Assembly (NCBI GenBank): GCA_949987705.1
Contig: OX465283.1
Span: forward strand, 8,970,207 to 9,034,206
Reading direction: 5' to 3'
DNA: 64,000 nucleotides
From: Thereva unica
Lineage: Eukaryota > Arthropoda > Insecta > Diptera > Therevidae
Below are positions 33,519 through 43,660 of the stretch, one piece after another (within the stretch, counting starts at the first letter, position 1; each line of letters begins with the position of its first letter). Made by a program: the position numbers and the translations under genes. The notes beneath the pieces were generated by a model, which was not told the origin of the DNA, did no database searches, and saw nothing but the letters and a program-made list of their open reading frames with translations.

Positions 33519-33874
33519 TGGCCTGCGCCAAAAATATTGGGAATTTTACGCGTAGGCGGGGAAATGACAATTCCACACACATTAACATTTCGGGTATGAA
33601 GAAAATATAAGCGTACGTGCATTGTAATTCTCCCTTCGAAATTCGGGCGTCAACACTCCCCCATAGCATGTGACTACAACAAGAGTCACAGTGAGACAGA
33701 TGGACAATTGGTGATTTGGAGTTTTTAAACGAACAGAGTGACGTTGCGCGCTTTTCTTTATGAATATATTTTCATGGTGGGGATTTCAGACTCTCACTGC
33801 CCCATTAGAGAATCTTACCACACACGAAAAAAAAAAAACGATTTTGACATTCCCAATTATTTTGGCGCAGGCCA
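33519..33874. mobile_element. MITE with TA target duplication, 356 bp
   Basis: Terminal inverted repeats of about 26 bp: left TGGCCTGCGCCAAAAATATT then GGGAAT, right end complement TGGCCTGCGCCAAAATAATT then GGGAAT (24 of 26 match). TA dinucleotides flank both ends (33,517-33,518 and 33,875-33,876), as in Tc1/mariner-superfamily MITEs. The interior has no transposase. Confidence 0.85.
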
Positions 33875-33879
33875 TAGTA

Positions 33880-34475
33880 AACTAAACAAGTTTACAGAAG
33901 TCAACTCCTCTGTCCCAACCAAAAAAATGTATCGTCCTTAGTGTAGACCAATGTATTTCTGACATGGCTATGCGCAGAAGAGCAATTCTAATAGAAACAG
34001 TTAGAGTTGAAAAAGAAAAAGAAAGAGATACATAAGCAATGCAGGTGGGGATGAAAATCTATGGAGAAGAAAGTTACCGTCATCGAAAGAGTCAAGATTT
34101 TATTGGTTGACTACATAGGGGTTCTATTGTAAGCCTCTAGTCTTTCACAAAAAAAAAAAAAAAATAAAAAAATAAAATTAACATAAACATCAACCTGTAA
34201 GACGAGAGAATTTTCAAGGGTTGCCATTTATTTTCTAATATTTTCGAAAATCACTGGGATTTTGTATGGACTAGGTTTCAATAAATGGTGCCATGTGACC
34301 AAAGCAGCAAAATCATTACTAGAGATGGAAAAGCAGCAATCGCTGCTGCTTTTGTTGTCATATGACCACCACTAGCTAACAGGAGCAGTTTGCTGCCGCT
34401 GGCGCTGTTGCTGCTGGTTCTGAAAGGGTCTCTTCACGTCACATAAATTGCATTTATGGTTGGCAGCATTGGCGT
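33880..34475. other. Unassigned sequence with A-rich and CAG/CTG-rich patches
   Basis: A-rich run at about 34,148-34,178 and GCAGCAATCGCTGCTGCTTT-like trinucleotide-rich sequence at 34,331-34,420. No gene recognised. Confidence 0.4.
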
Positions 34476-34479
34476 GATG

Positions 34480-35776
34480 GAGGTTTATCTGGACAATCAT
34501 CGTGTTGGAAGCAGTGTTCATTGGGGATTATGCCCCTATGGACTCCTTTTTGGACTGAAGGCTGCCCCGATAAGGATGTAGGTGGTAGTGTTAGGGTTAG
34601 TGATGTTAAGATGGCGGAGAGAGTCACCTCCTCATTAGAGGAGGCTCCTTATATCACCAGCCAACAAGACGCAGTCGTCACCATCCATCGAGCAGCTTAC
34701 GTTTTCCATTCCCGATGTAGACTCTTGTGAGGGTTCAGTTGGTAACCTCACGGTTTCTGCTTCCTTGGTGATCAGAGCGGAAATGATCGTGGCTCCTCAT
34801 TGCCTGGCAGTCGCTGAGGGGGCATTGCAAGTTTGGGCGGGGAAGCCTTGGTCACGGTCTTTCATGCCTCCCTGTCCTCAGCTGTGCACAACCAAACTTG
34901 TACCCAATTGGGCCTCGTGTTTGCCTCAGCTCTTCAAGAGCTAGACTTTTGGCCCACAGAGAACGTCATCTCTATAAATTGTGGGCTTTGCATTTTGTGG
35001 AGTACTCTCCTCTCCAGCACCCTTAGGGCCACTATTTTGGACCCTTATCCTTTTCAATATAATGTCAGTGGTGTTTTATGTTGCCGGCGCTTGTCCTCGT
35101 CTACAAAGACCAAGCTTGATCGTTTCCAGGGCTCAATGAGGCCCATCTTACCACTCAGTCACATGGCCGTGGTCACTACCCGGGTGTGCAACAACCCCCT
35201 GGAATTTGAGCTGTTCTGAGTCCTGTTCCAACTCGGCTTTCGCCTTCAGAAGACTACCCAGTTCCATAATCAGGAGAGGGATAGTCAACAGCAAGCACGA
35301 CGCCATTTGTGCAAAAGGTCGGTTTTGGAGCGTTTGTAGGCTTCATTAAGGGTGCACTTCTTTCCTGAAGGCTTATCAGCAGGCTTTTCAAACGGTATGG
35401 CTGGAGCTTTCATCGCTACCGCTGTATTAATGTAGCGTCGAGAGAGGTCTAACTAACCTAGTCTAGCGGCTACGCAGACTCGGGAGAAGCCAGCTTCCAA
35501 AAATCGTCAAAAAAATGATTTCAGTCCGCGCCACAGGTATCTTCTCAAATCGTCCGTTTTTTCGGGTCGGCTCTCCGATGAAGTAGAAGGTGCCCGCGCT
35601 TCCTTTGGTCCCCGTGTAAGAAAATCTTCTAATGAAGGAGTAATCTCAGCATACTTTACAGCGGTTTGCGGGCTCAGACCGCCCTGATTACAGAGGAATC
35701 CCGAAAATTCACTTTCATTGGGGCTACATTCGGCACCCTGTTGCGTGGTCTCCAAAATATCGAATATCCACAACAC
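34480..35776 (-). pseudogene. ORF1 region of an RNase H-type LINE, third copy
   Basis: The best-preserved N terminus of this ORF1 in the window lies at 35,776-35,507: ETTQQGAECSPNESEFSGFL, LSPQTAVKYAEITPSLEDFL, then TRGPKEARAP and a Ser/Arg-rich stretch. Downstream (35,410-35,280) it reads APAIPFEKPADKPSGKK, NEAYKRSKTDLLHKWRR in shifted frames. Around 34,720-34,690 it reads MENVSCSMDGDDC, parallel to EMNDVSCSS at 9.7 kb. The plus-strand 128-codon frame at 34,833-35,219 is a shadow. The three copies define a conserved N-terminal box of about 40 residues. ORF2 is absent. Confidence 0.72.
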
Positions 35777-35819
35777 CCCTTATCGGCCATCTCCTCCAAC
35801 ATACACTCGCCCTCTCCCC

Positions 35820-35932
35820 CCCTAATCTATCCTATCTTTCTTTCTACCGGAGCCAAGTTTAGTAATAGACATTGTATCATGACGTGTACGACGGTAGTTC
35901 AAAGGGTGACACATATGCTTAGACTAACATTG
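35820..35932 (+). repeat. 3' end of the CR1/Jockey-like LINE family
   Basis: TACGACGGTAGTTCAAAGGG then TGACACATATGCTTAGAC (35,888-35,925) matches the 3' UTR terminus of the 18.3 and 27.0 kb LINEs (GGTAGTACAAAGGGTGACAC ... GAGCTTAGAC). Only the last 60-110 bp are present. Confidence 0.68.
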
Positions 35933-36059
35933 AAGAAACTGGCCTTATAGGTCATCCCTGTTTGTGGCATGTTCGAGTCATATTTGTGAGCACATAGTGT
36001 GCTTTGACGCTTGCCCGCCTCTCCGCGTAGCCCCGCTCCCCTTAAAAAGATTTTGGCGC

Positions 36060-36330
36060 CCTTGGCAAGAATAAAAATACAACACTCCCGATAGTATACT
36101 AGTCTTTCATTTTAATAAAACTTTCGTTACTTTTAATTAGAAATGACAGATCGATTCAGTACGAATCATAGTGATCGGAGGCACAACAAGAACTGGTCTT
36201 CTTGTCACGTTTCGGCTATGTATTCCGTCATGTCATGTCATGTTTCGGCTACGTAGTTCATCCAGGCAGGAATGCTTAATTAGACTTATAACTTCAAACC
36301 TGTTCTATCTACTGACATAAGCATACTTCT
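36060..36330 (-). repeat. LTR-like fragment (family of the 38.9-40 kb repeats)
   Basis: The complement of 36,070-36,135 reads GTAACGAAAGTTTTATTAAA ... AGTATACTATCGGGAGTGTT, matching GTAACGAAAGTTTCATTAAA ... AGTATACTAGCAGGAGTGTC at 39,731-39,782. The region resembles the 3' part of an LTR with an AATAAAA-type signal. No primer-binding site follows here, so this is a partial or solo LTR. Confidence 0.55.
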
Positions 36331-36349
36331 TGATATTGAACTATGACAT

Positions 36350-36405
36350 GACCAACGACATGACGGACTGGTAGTACATAGCTTAGATCTATCACATAAA
36401 AAATA
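36350..36405 (+). repeat. 3' end of the CR1/Jockey-like LINE family
   Basis: GACATGACGGACTGGTAGTA then CATAGCTTAGATCTATCACA and a short A run is the terminal 3' UTR also seen at 27.07 kb (complement) with a small internal deletion. There is no coding part. Confidence 0.7.
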
Positions 36406-36409
36406 CGAG

Positions 36410-37985
36410 ATGATTTCGTACGTTCATCTTCTTATATGGCACTGTCCTCTGACAAAAAGTAGCAAGGCTTCGTTGATTGAAACTCAAGCTCTCACTGGTC
36501 AAGCTCCCTGGCCTAGAAGTTTGGACTACTGGAGTTGTCAAGAGTACAATAGGTGCAAGTGCGGATCGTGGACTCTGTTCCTCATAAAAAGAAAGAAAGG
36601 ATCCCAAAGAAACTAGGTATCGAAAATTTTCTATTCTCTATCACAACATCGATATTATTTTCGATTCATTAAATATATGAAAACGTTTCTCTTGGAATCG
36701 TGCTGAAACTTATCCAGGTGGTTGCAGAAGCAGAAGTTTCGGAATTGATAACCATAAATTAATGCGAATATTTTTTTAACCTTTTGCTTAATTAAATATT
36801 CGATTTCATTTCTCAATTTTTCCTTAAGACAAAAAATATTTTATTCATTATCAATTTTTCACTCGAAAACCAAATTCCGAGAAAGAGAAAGCAATGAAAG
36901 AAAAATTAAACAGAAGTACCTTGAAGTACCCGAAATCATCCCCTTTCGGTTTTTTTTTGAGGACGAGGAGAAACACAGAATCGATTTCAACATTTGTAAA
37001 ACAGAAGACGAGGAAAATGAAACTTCCGCCCCCGGTCCCCCTCCCCGCGCACTGTTTTCTCCTCTTTTTTTGCACATGAAAGTATCGAAATCAGCCCTCA
37101 ATTAGGCGAGATCAAACTTTTAAGGCTTGGAATTTGATTTAAGTGTTCCGCTTGACTAGCTGCAAAGGGTGGGCAATCAACCAGTTCCCAGCACCCTCCA
37201 AGTGTACAAACAAAATGGGGGGCGGATTCCCTGTAAAATTGTGTTTGGATAAAATCATCCTTGCGGCTGTGGAATTCGAGGGTAGAAGAAAAAATCCTCT
37301 CCAAGGAGCACCGCTGCCACCATCGTCGTCGTCGTCGTGAAAGCCGGGGTCCGATTGTGATTCCAACCAAAATTATTTAGCCACAAGAGAAAAACACACC
37401 CCTCGGCCGAGGGTCTGTTGGGGAGCACCAGCCACACGCGGCGGGAATGGGGGGCTTTGATTAGGTTAACTGCTGCTGCCGGACTCTGGGGCCAAACCCC
37501 CCCACTAAATTCAAAAAAGGTCGAACCGTCTGACCTTCTCAATATGTGCTTAAACACTTCAACGAGTGCCCCAAGGGTGGTGCCGGGATTTTAGAATGAT
37601 GGCGACCTGGCTGCCATGAATTTACTCTCGGCCATACGCCCCCCAGCGCCCCATAATTATGTCAAGGGGCACTGGTGATAATTTACATGCCGGGATGCAA
37701 TTTCCACAAATATTTGTGTAACTTGGCAACTTTTGCGTATGTTTGCGAACATGTCAACGGCCACCGAGTGCCTTCGGTCTCCGAAATTTAGGAAATTAGG
37801 ACGAGAGGACTCCAGCGTGATTTTTGATGTTTACAAATATTTCCGTTGCGGTTTGGTGAATTTATGGTAATTTGTAGCCCCCAATATTTGGCTACAGGTG
37901 GATGGGGATGAGTGAGAAAAGGATATTGCTGGATGGGGGGATGACAGTTTGCAGAGCTGATAGACTTTTGGGGTCATGATTGTAG
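36410..37985. other. Unassigned; GC-richer block at 37.0-38.0 kb
   Basis: 36,600-36,900 is AT-rich. 37,000-37,980 is GC-richer with a GTCGTCGTCGTCGTC run at 37,323-37,338 and no recognisable transposon. Frames on both strands overlap and look like chance. Confidence 0.42.
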
Positions 37986-37989
37986 ATAC

Positions 37990-38935
37990 AATTAAAACAA
38001 GCACAAATTATAATTTGTATTAATTATTTTCGAAGTTGGACTTGCTAATCCTAGTCGAGCTTGTTGGTTGCTATTTATATCAGGTGGCAGCGGTGGGATA
38101 GGGAATGGATAGTCTGATGGAATCAAAAGTATTCGGGAGTTGAAGACGGTTTCTCTCTGATTGACCCTTGTGAAAATTTTGGCTTCGATTGCGTGTTTAT
38201 ACAGAGATTTTGGAGTTGGAGTTAGAATAGTTCTTTGGCCATGATGCACAATTCAGTTCAGCCTGATAAATGTTGGAGTATATTCTGTTAGTCAAGCTTG
38301 TCAGATCTCTCGCAATATGGTTACCCTGAATATTTATTCTTCGTTCCTCTTCCAAAAACACCTCTGCCCTAAAATCACTTTGAAGTTGAACACGTATGCT
38401 AACTCTCAAGGATAGCACTTTGACAGTAGTTAATAAGGTGGATGGCGAGACAGGATTTAGCTTCATCTGCACATGTCGCTCGTCGCACAACAGGCAAAGT
38501 CTGTTTGCAGCAACCAGCCAAGAGTACTGTAACTCCACCCATAAGTTAATTGCGGCCTCAAATGTTCTGGAGGGTCCTGTTTGGAGGCTCGATACCTTGC
38601 CATGGTGCACTCAGTACAATCTCAGTACATTGGCTTGCATGACAACATCCTCAAGAAAGATAAGGCCTTGGTTGTAAACAACTGTCGAAGACCAGTTGGA
38701 CATATTTGCGCCTGCCACCAAGATTGATCGTCTCAGTACTTCTTCCAAAATCCAACAGGGGATAGATAAGCTCCAACTTACCAGAAAACCAGCATGATGG
38801 CAAATAGCTCATGCATTTTATTAGGGGAGTCAGAGTTGGAGGCTTCTTCCAGAGTGCGATTCCAGTTTGCAGTGTCCTCCAGCAAGCTGTTCGGCATGTC
38901 GTTTGGTTTGAGTGGTTTTCGCTTTTATACATATG
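37990..38935 (-). pseudogene. Helitron-type helicase (PIF1-like) C-terminal remnant
   Basis: The minus strand, N to C with frameshifts: LEEASNSDSPNKMHELFAIM LVFWEVGA ... VGFWKKY (about 38,880-38,745), matching 'L.EA....P..lR.LFA.ML......P..LWekYkd' of Helitrons; then QGLIFLEDVV (about 38,670); ANRLCLLCDERHVQMKLN; LSLRVSIRVQLQSDFRAEVF (about 38,410-38,350), equivalent to 'l..N.RVq...d..a..Fa..LL'; ARDLTSLTNRIYSNI; and QRTILTPTPKSLYKH (38,230-38,190), equivalent to 'eRaIL.p.n..v...N'. Helitron proteins join a Rep nuclease to this helicase. Neither the Rep domain nor the TC/CTRR ends were found, so it is a dead fragment. Confidence 0.7.
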
Positions 38936-38937
38936 TA

Positions 38938-39085
38938 TATGAGGAGTATACTAGCGAGTGGTAGCGTGTTTTTGTTTTTTATTGGTGGCAGCGGTGGGAC
39001 TTCCATTACTATAAAGGAAAGAACCTTTTGATTTGTTACCGAAATAATTGAAACCTAAGACTAATTTTTAAGAAGACAAGTTCAG
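38938..39085 (+). repeat. LTR end plus tRNA-Leu-type primer-binding site, copy 1
   Basis: AGTATACTAGCGAGTGGTAG ... GTTTTTTATTGGTGGCAGCG GTGGGAC. TGGTGGCAGCGGTGGGA (38,983-38,999) is complementary to the 3' end I recall for tRNA-Leu(UAG) including CCA. It follows a sequence shared with the 36-kb LTR-like fragment, as expected for an LTR-to-primer-site junction. The leader continues to about 39,085. No gag or pol frame follows. Confidence 0.62.
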
Positions 39086-39304
39086 TTTATTAACTCAGTT
39101 TACTTTCATTGCAAGGCCGAGTGTAAGAGGAATTTTAAGTTGATCATCTGCACCGTAAGAATTTCTGCTAGCTGAGATCCCGGCCGACGAGGATCGACAA
39201 TAAAAGCCCTAAGAGCAACGCATAATACTGTCGTTAGCGAAGCTGTGAAAACAAGGTTGCCCACTTTCGCCATTACTCCTTTCTTACGAAATTTTTGTCC
39301 GCGC

Positions 39305-39615
39305 TCCAGATAGTAGAATAGGTGGCATACAATGGGGATTGCTAAATCGCCTTAAGAATCTCGAATACGTGGATGATATCTGTTTGCTGATCTACAAATA
39401 CCAGAACCTGAAAAAGTTGATAAATAAACAACAAATCCGCAAAGAACCCGTTGGGTTGGAAGACCTAGAACAACGTGGACTAGAGTCCTATTAGCAAAGG
39501 CTGCAGCAATTGGGAGATTTCTTCGGAGATGAGAGCTGAAGCGCAAAACTGGGCGCACTGAGGGGCAACTGTTTCCAACCCAAAGATTAAAGGACTAAGT
39601 AAGTAAGCAAGATTC
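39305..39615 (+). mobile_element. RTE-like LINE relic
   Basis: The plus strand reads GIQWGLLNRLKNLEYVDDIC LLIYKYQNLKK (39,326-39,420; VDD where YADD/FADD is expected), then after a deletion NPLGWKT ... LLAKAAAIGRF and MRAEAQNWAH ... ATVSNP. It ends with AAGTAAGTAAGCAAG (39,597-39,611). It is a shortened relative of the 31.5-kb relic with the same C-terminal motif. Confidence 0.68.
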
Positions 39616-39699
39616 GGTGGACTGCGTAGTAGACTCACAGCTCAAAGATGACAACGAGACCATTTCCCGAGTTATGCTGCTGATGACTATTTTTCGTAC

Positions 39700-40060
39700 C
39701 AAATCGTTATATCAAGTGTAATTTAAACCTGTAACGAAAGTTTCATTAAAACTAATGAGAAGTATACTAGCAGGAGTGTCGCGTTTTTGTTTTTTTTATT
39801 GGTGGCAGCGGTGGGACTCCTGCAATTATAATGAAAAGAAACGTCTTGAACTTTTCCCAAAATAAGGGAAAACAAAAACTAATTTTTAATAGGACACCTG
39901 AAGAGTAATACTAGCGGGAGTGATGTGTTTTTGTTATTGTTGTATATTGGTGGCAGCGGTAGGATTCCAACCACTATAATATAAAGAAACCTCTTGATTT
40001 TTTCCCAAAATAAATGGAAACAATTTGAAAGTAATTTTTAGCAAGACACAACAAAATTTC
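39700..40060 (+). repeat. Two tandem LTR-end/primer-site units
   Basis: Unit 1 (39,758-39,897) and unit 2 (39,898-40,055) each contain TACTAGCNGGAGTG, a T-rich run, TTGGTGGCAGCGGTGGGA (39,800; with one mismatch at 39,948) and a shared leader (TTTTCCCAAAATAA ... TAATTTTTA). Spacing of the primer sites is 148 bp. 39,731-39,757 adds the upstream LTR motif AACGAAAGTTTCATTAAAAC. Tandem junctions of this kind could come from recombination between LTR elements. Confidence 0.65.
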
Positions 40061-40064
40061 GTTT

Positions 40065-41075
40065 AAGTATATTGATGGCAGCATAGCAATAGCTTGGAGT
40101 GTGTAAAGTACCAAATACAACTTACTTAACTACAATTTTTGGTGCTAGTGAATTTATCTCAGTGCAAAAAAATAAAATTAAATAAAAATTTTATCCATTG
40201 TAATTTCCACTTTTCATTTGTCTTTAAAACAAAATTTTACATGCATTTTTTTATATTTTTTTTCATCAATTTGTTTCCCGGATAAACTGACAACATGAAT
40301 TTTTTTATAGTAACATTCATAAAAATGGATCAAGGGGGTTCCTGTTTGCTTTAAGCACAATAATAAATAAACCACATCAAAGCCGATTCCGTACTTCATG
40401 TGTAGTCATTATGCCGCAAAAATACAAAATTATATGACAAAGAACATTTCAGAACATGTAAAAAATAATTTTATTTTTTTCACTATAACAATATTATTTA
40501 AATATTACAATCAGTTTGATGTTGACGCTTCAATGCGGGCTTGAGGGTTGTGCGAAAATTATATTAAATAATGACAACGAAGCCGTGTTGTTTTAAGCTA
40601 AACTCGATAATGAGGCATTTTTTTATTTTATGATATTTTAAAAATATTATGCACGTTGAAGTAATATAAATTGGAAGAGCGATCGACTAAAGCCACCAGC
40701 TTACAGGGAATAACTGAGTCAGCACAGAGTCCTGCAATAATTTATGGGTTGACACAAAATTGGTATTGGTGAAGCAAGACATGTGAAGATCTGATATAAT
40801 TCTGGTTGCTTTAGATATTTCCAGGGCTCTAGAGAGCAAGCAGCGAAGTTAGTATTGGATGGCATCGATTCTACGCTCAGACGATGTTAATCAGCAGTCA
40901 ATTCTTTCACCCAGTCACTTTTCTAAATTACTACACATCCAAAATTGCAAAAGCATGGTTCATGGCCCTAACCATATACTGTCTCCTGTTCTAACTGAGT
41001 AGCTTAGACTAGTATATAAGACTACTAAGAAACTAGTCTAGAATCGAGGGGTTACTGTGCTGCTTTGTGCGGTAC
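40065..41075. other. Unassigned AT-rich sequence
   Basis: GATGGCAGCATAGCAATAG at 40,073 may be a further decayed primer-site unit. The rest has no recognisable feature. Confidence 0.35.
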
Positions 41076-41078
41076 ACA

Positions 41079-41619
41079 TACGAGGGTGGTCTGAAAAGTT
41101 ACCGCCCTCAACGTGAAGATGGCAGCACTTGTCAATAAAAGCTAATGAATGTAGTTGTACATCTTTTGACAGTTATTCACAAAAGTTTCAGCCATTTTGG
41201 AAGCGCAGTTGTTATTTGATAGTCGCTTGAGTGAGTCGATGTGAGTGTTTTTGTGAAAATGGAAAAAAATGAGTATCTAACTGTCATTAAATTTTTGTTT
41301 TTGAAAGGCAATATGCCTACGCAAATCAAAAATGAGTTGGAATCTGTGTACGTGGACTCTGCACCATTATTTACTACAGTGAAATTTTGGGCAGCTGAAT
41401 TTAAACATGGCCGTGAGAACTTGGTAGACAAATGAGTGTTCGGGATGTCCAAAAACTGCAACTACTGACGATAACATTGCTAAAGTTCACCAAATGGTCG
41501 ATCGCTAGATGATCGCTGACTTAGTGAGAGAGAGTGATAGCAGAGGCTAAGAAAATGTCCATAGAACGTGTTGGTCACATATTAAAGAAAGGTTTAGGCG
41601 TTTGAAAGCTGTCTACGCA
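41079..41619 (+). pseudogene. mariner transposase, 5' part (mellifera-like)
   Basis: The terminal inverted repeat TACGAGGGTGGTCTGAAAAG begins at 41,079, preceded by A-T-rich sequence. The transposase starts at 41,259: MEKNEYLTVIKFLFLKGNMP TQIKNELESVYVDSAPLFTT VKFWAAEFKHGRENLVD, the N-terminal paired helix-turn-helix DNA-binding domain. A frameshift follows, then the decayed 'RSGRPK.ATT.DNIAKVH.MV.DR' stretch. The copy is interrupted at 41,620 by a hAT-like element and resumes at 42,813. It cannot make transposase. Confidence 0.9.
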
Positions 41620-42812
41620 TAGAGCCGGAGCTTGGGGTTTTTGCGCCCGGTGCACTATGCCATATTGCGCCCCATAAGCTGTTCATTTCTGAACGCAGTG
41701 AAGGACAATCGAAAAAACCCAAACATTCGTTGAATGGGAGAAATAATTTTCATAGTTTCGGGAAATTTAAGATTGCACCATAATTATGCGTATAACATAA
41801 AAAAAGCATCTATATGTAGGAAGTTTTACATATGTCAACATCCAACCAACAAAAAACGTCGCTGCTGAAAACGTCGTTTGCGAGAACGATGGGGCGGCAG
41901 ATTTTTTTAGCCTCTGAATTCTTTCGTGGAATTTTTGAATCAACTTTTTGACAGCTGTATAGTTGTTGTTTTTTGTCTCCCTTTTGCTAGGAAAAACATA
42001 AAAGAAATGCCAGAAGGGAGAATTAATATTTATAAAAGCAACAACAACAAGCTAAAGCCTTCAACCTCTCTTGTTGGCTCTTGTGAAAACTCATACGCTT
42101 CTTCATCGAATTTTTCTAGGGAATGGACAATTACAGCCAGCTATTGTTGGTTGACCCGTGTGAAGCTGGCCATATTAATTTGTTAGACAGTAATATCCTG
42201 TTTTCACCAGCCGAACTGCGCAAGTTCATGCAAATTGGTGTACTGAATTTTTTTCCCTGCGTTCCCATGCATTTTCCCATATTTAACTCAAGAAAAATAA
42301 AGCCCGAGTTCACCCAACAGAACATGAAATTGAGATTAAATGTAAAGGCTCGCTCAAAGGAGAGTAATTAACTTTATTAATTGAATATCAGTAAGATTTG
42401 CATTTCTTACTTCTGGCGGAAAAGCAACAACAGTTTTAAGCATGAACTGAACATGCCAGCGGGTGAAGGCACTTATGCCGATTGAATTGAACTTGATTGA
42501 ACTTGAGTGAAGCTGGGGTATAAAGGAACAAACAAAAAGTGCAATTATAGAGAAGTTCTCGCCACAAGGAGTTTTGCTCTTCTCATTTTGTTCATTCACC
42601 TTTTTTAACAAACTTGAAACAGAATTTAAAAGTGCAATGCGGCCTTAAACATCAATCATGGTAAAATAGCAATAAACAATACAGAACCATCGGAACAATT
42701 TTTCCTATGTTCCTAATTTCTTGCACCCTGAATCCTAATCTCTGAAGTTGCGCCCCGACAAATTGCGCCCGGTGCAAGTGCACCATTCGCACCTATGAAA
42801 GCGCCGCCTCTG
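41620..42812 (+). mobile_element. hAT-like element, 'GCGCCCGGTGCA' family, long copy inside mariner
   Basis: Begins (t)AGAGCCGGAGCTTGGGGTTT then TTGCGCCCGGTGCACTATGC, and ends GCGCCCGGTGCAAGTGCACC ... AAAGCGCCGCCTCTG. About 200 bp at the left and 100 bp at the right align with the 426-bp copy at 58 kb. The extra middle includes a 'CCGAACTGC' repeat. The flanks TCTACGCA and ACCGCGCA are compatible with a diverged 8-bp target duplication (5 of 8). The mariner reading resumes beyond it. No hAT transposase frame was recognised. Confidence 0.83.
42205..42535. repeat. Dispersed 'CCGAACTGC' repeat, copy B, nested in the hAT-like element
   Basis: CACCAGCCGAACTGCGCAAG then TTCATGCAAATTGGTGTACT at the left and GGAAAAGCAACAACAGTTTT ... 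CATGAACTGAACATG at the right match 19,729-19,960. It lies in the middle sequence missing from the 58-kb hAT copy. Confidence 0.65.
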
Positions 42813-43430
42813 ACCGCGCATCAGGTGACGCGTTTGCTCACGTTAGACCAAAAAAGTGATCGAATGAGCATTTTCAACGCAGCTTAGCCACAATAAATCC
42901 GAGTTTTGGCGTCGATTAATTACGGTAGAAGAAATTTGGATACACTAAATGCTGGAAATAAAAATACATTCAAAACAGTGGGAGAACGAGCTCCAAAAAA
43001 AAGCCGCTGGGAAAGTGATAGCAACTGTTTTTTGGGATAGTCATGGAGTTATCTTAAACGATTATCTTCAAAAAGGATAACCCATTACAGGAGCATACTA
43101 CGCATCATTACTTGACAAGCTGAAGGCAGAAATTGCGGAAAAATGGTCGCATTTGCAGAAAAAGAAAGGCCTGTTCACAACGTCTCACACCTCAGCGATT
43201 GCCATGGCGAAAATCCACGAATTACGGTTTGAACTGCTTGACCATCCGCCTTACCTATCAGATGTAACCCTAAGCGACTTCTTTTTGTTCCCTCATCTAA
43301 AAATTGCGCTCGGAGGACAGAGATTTTCGTCAAATGAAGAGGCAATCACCTTCGTGAACTATTATTTTGCAGAGAAAAATGCCGAGTACGCCCCAAAGAC
43401 CACACTAAGGGCAAACTATACTACTGAGTT
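42813..43430 (+). pseudogene. mariner transposase, 3' part
   Basis: The frame rejoins as VTRLLTLDQKSDRMSIFN (from about 42,826), then RWESDSNCFLG ... GAYYASLLDKLKAEIAEKWS (about 43,090-43,150), and the open 43,153-43,434 segment TSAIAMAKIHELRFELLDHP PYLSDVTLSDFFLFPHLKIA LGGQRFSSNEEAI. The catalytic HDNAPAH box is replaced by TTSHTS, so the second aspartate of the D,D34D triad is lost, while SDFFLFP is kept. A degenerate right inverted repeat may lie near 43,393-43,412 (AAAGACCACACTAAGGG). The C-terminal end is deleted. Confidence 0.9.
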
Positions 43431-43558
43431 GTGACATGGGGAACAGTACTTTCTACATCCATTTGCAGAGCGAGACGTAGATTTAAATTCAAAAAATCTC
43501 CATTCCAGTTGGCTTCTACATCAGTAGCAAGATCATATTTTTCATCAGGTCGATCCGT

Positions 43559-43660
43559 GTACTATGTACCATGTACTGTGTACTATGATCTATGTACTAT
43601 GAACTGTGTACTATGTGCTATGTACTATGTATTATTTACTATGAAATTTTTACTACATAT
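43559..43660. repeat. TGTACTATG-type short tandem repeat
   Basis: Runs of TGTACTATG and variants (TGTACCATG, TGTACTGTG, TGATCTATG) of 7-14 bp, followed at 43,703-43,735 by a GAGTT/GAGTG run. Simple-sequence expansion just outside the mariner 3' end. Confidence 0.8.

Noticed and set aside
34833..35219. 128-codon plus-strand frame
   Set aside because: It is antisense to the LINE ORF1 remnant on the minus strand, which aligns with two other copies.
38083..38099. GGTGGCAGCGGTGGGAT, apparently another tRNA-Leu primer site
   Set aside because: It lies within the Helitron helicase reading on the minus strand and lacks the LTR-end sequence that precedes the other primer-site units.
43559..43660. 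Short direct repeats considered as a CRISPR-like or regulatory array
   Set aside because: Units are irregular TGTACTATG variants with no distinct spacers; simple-sequence expansion.
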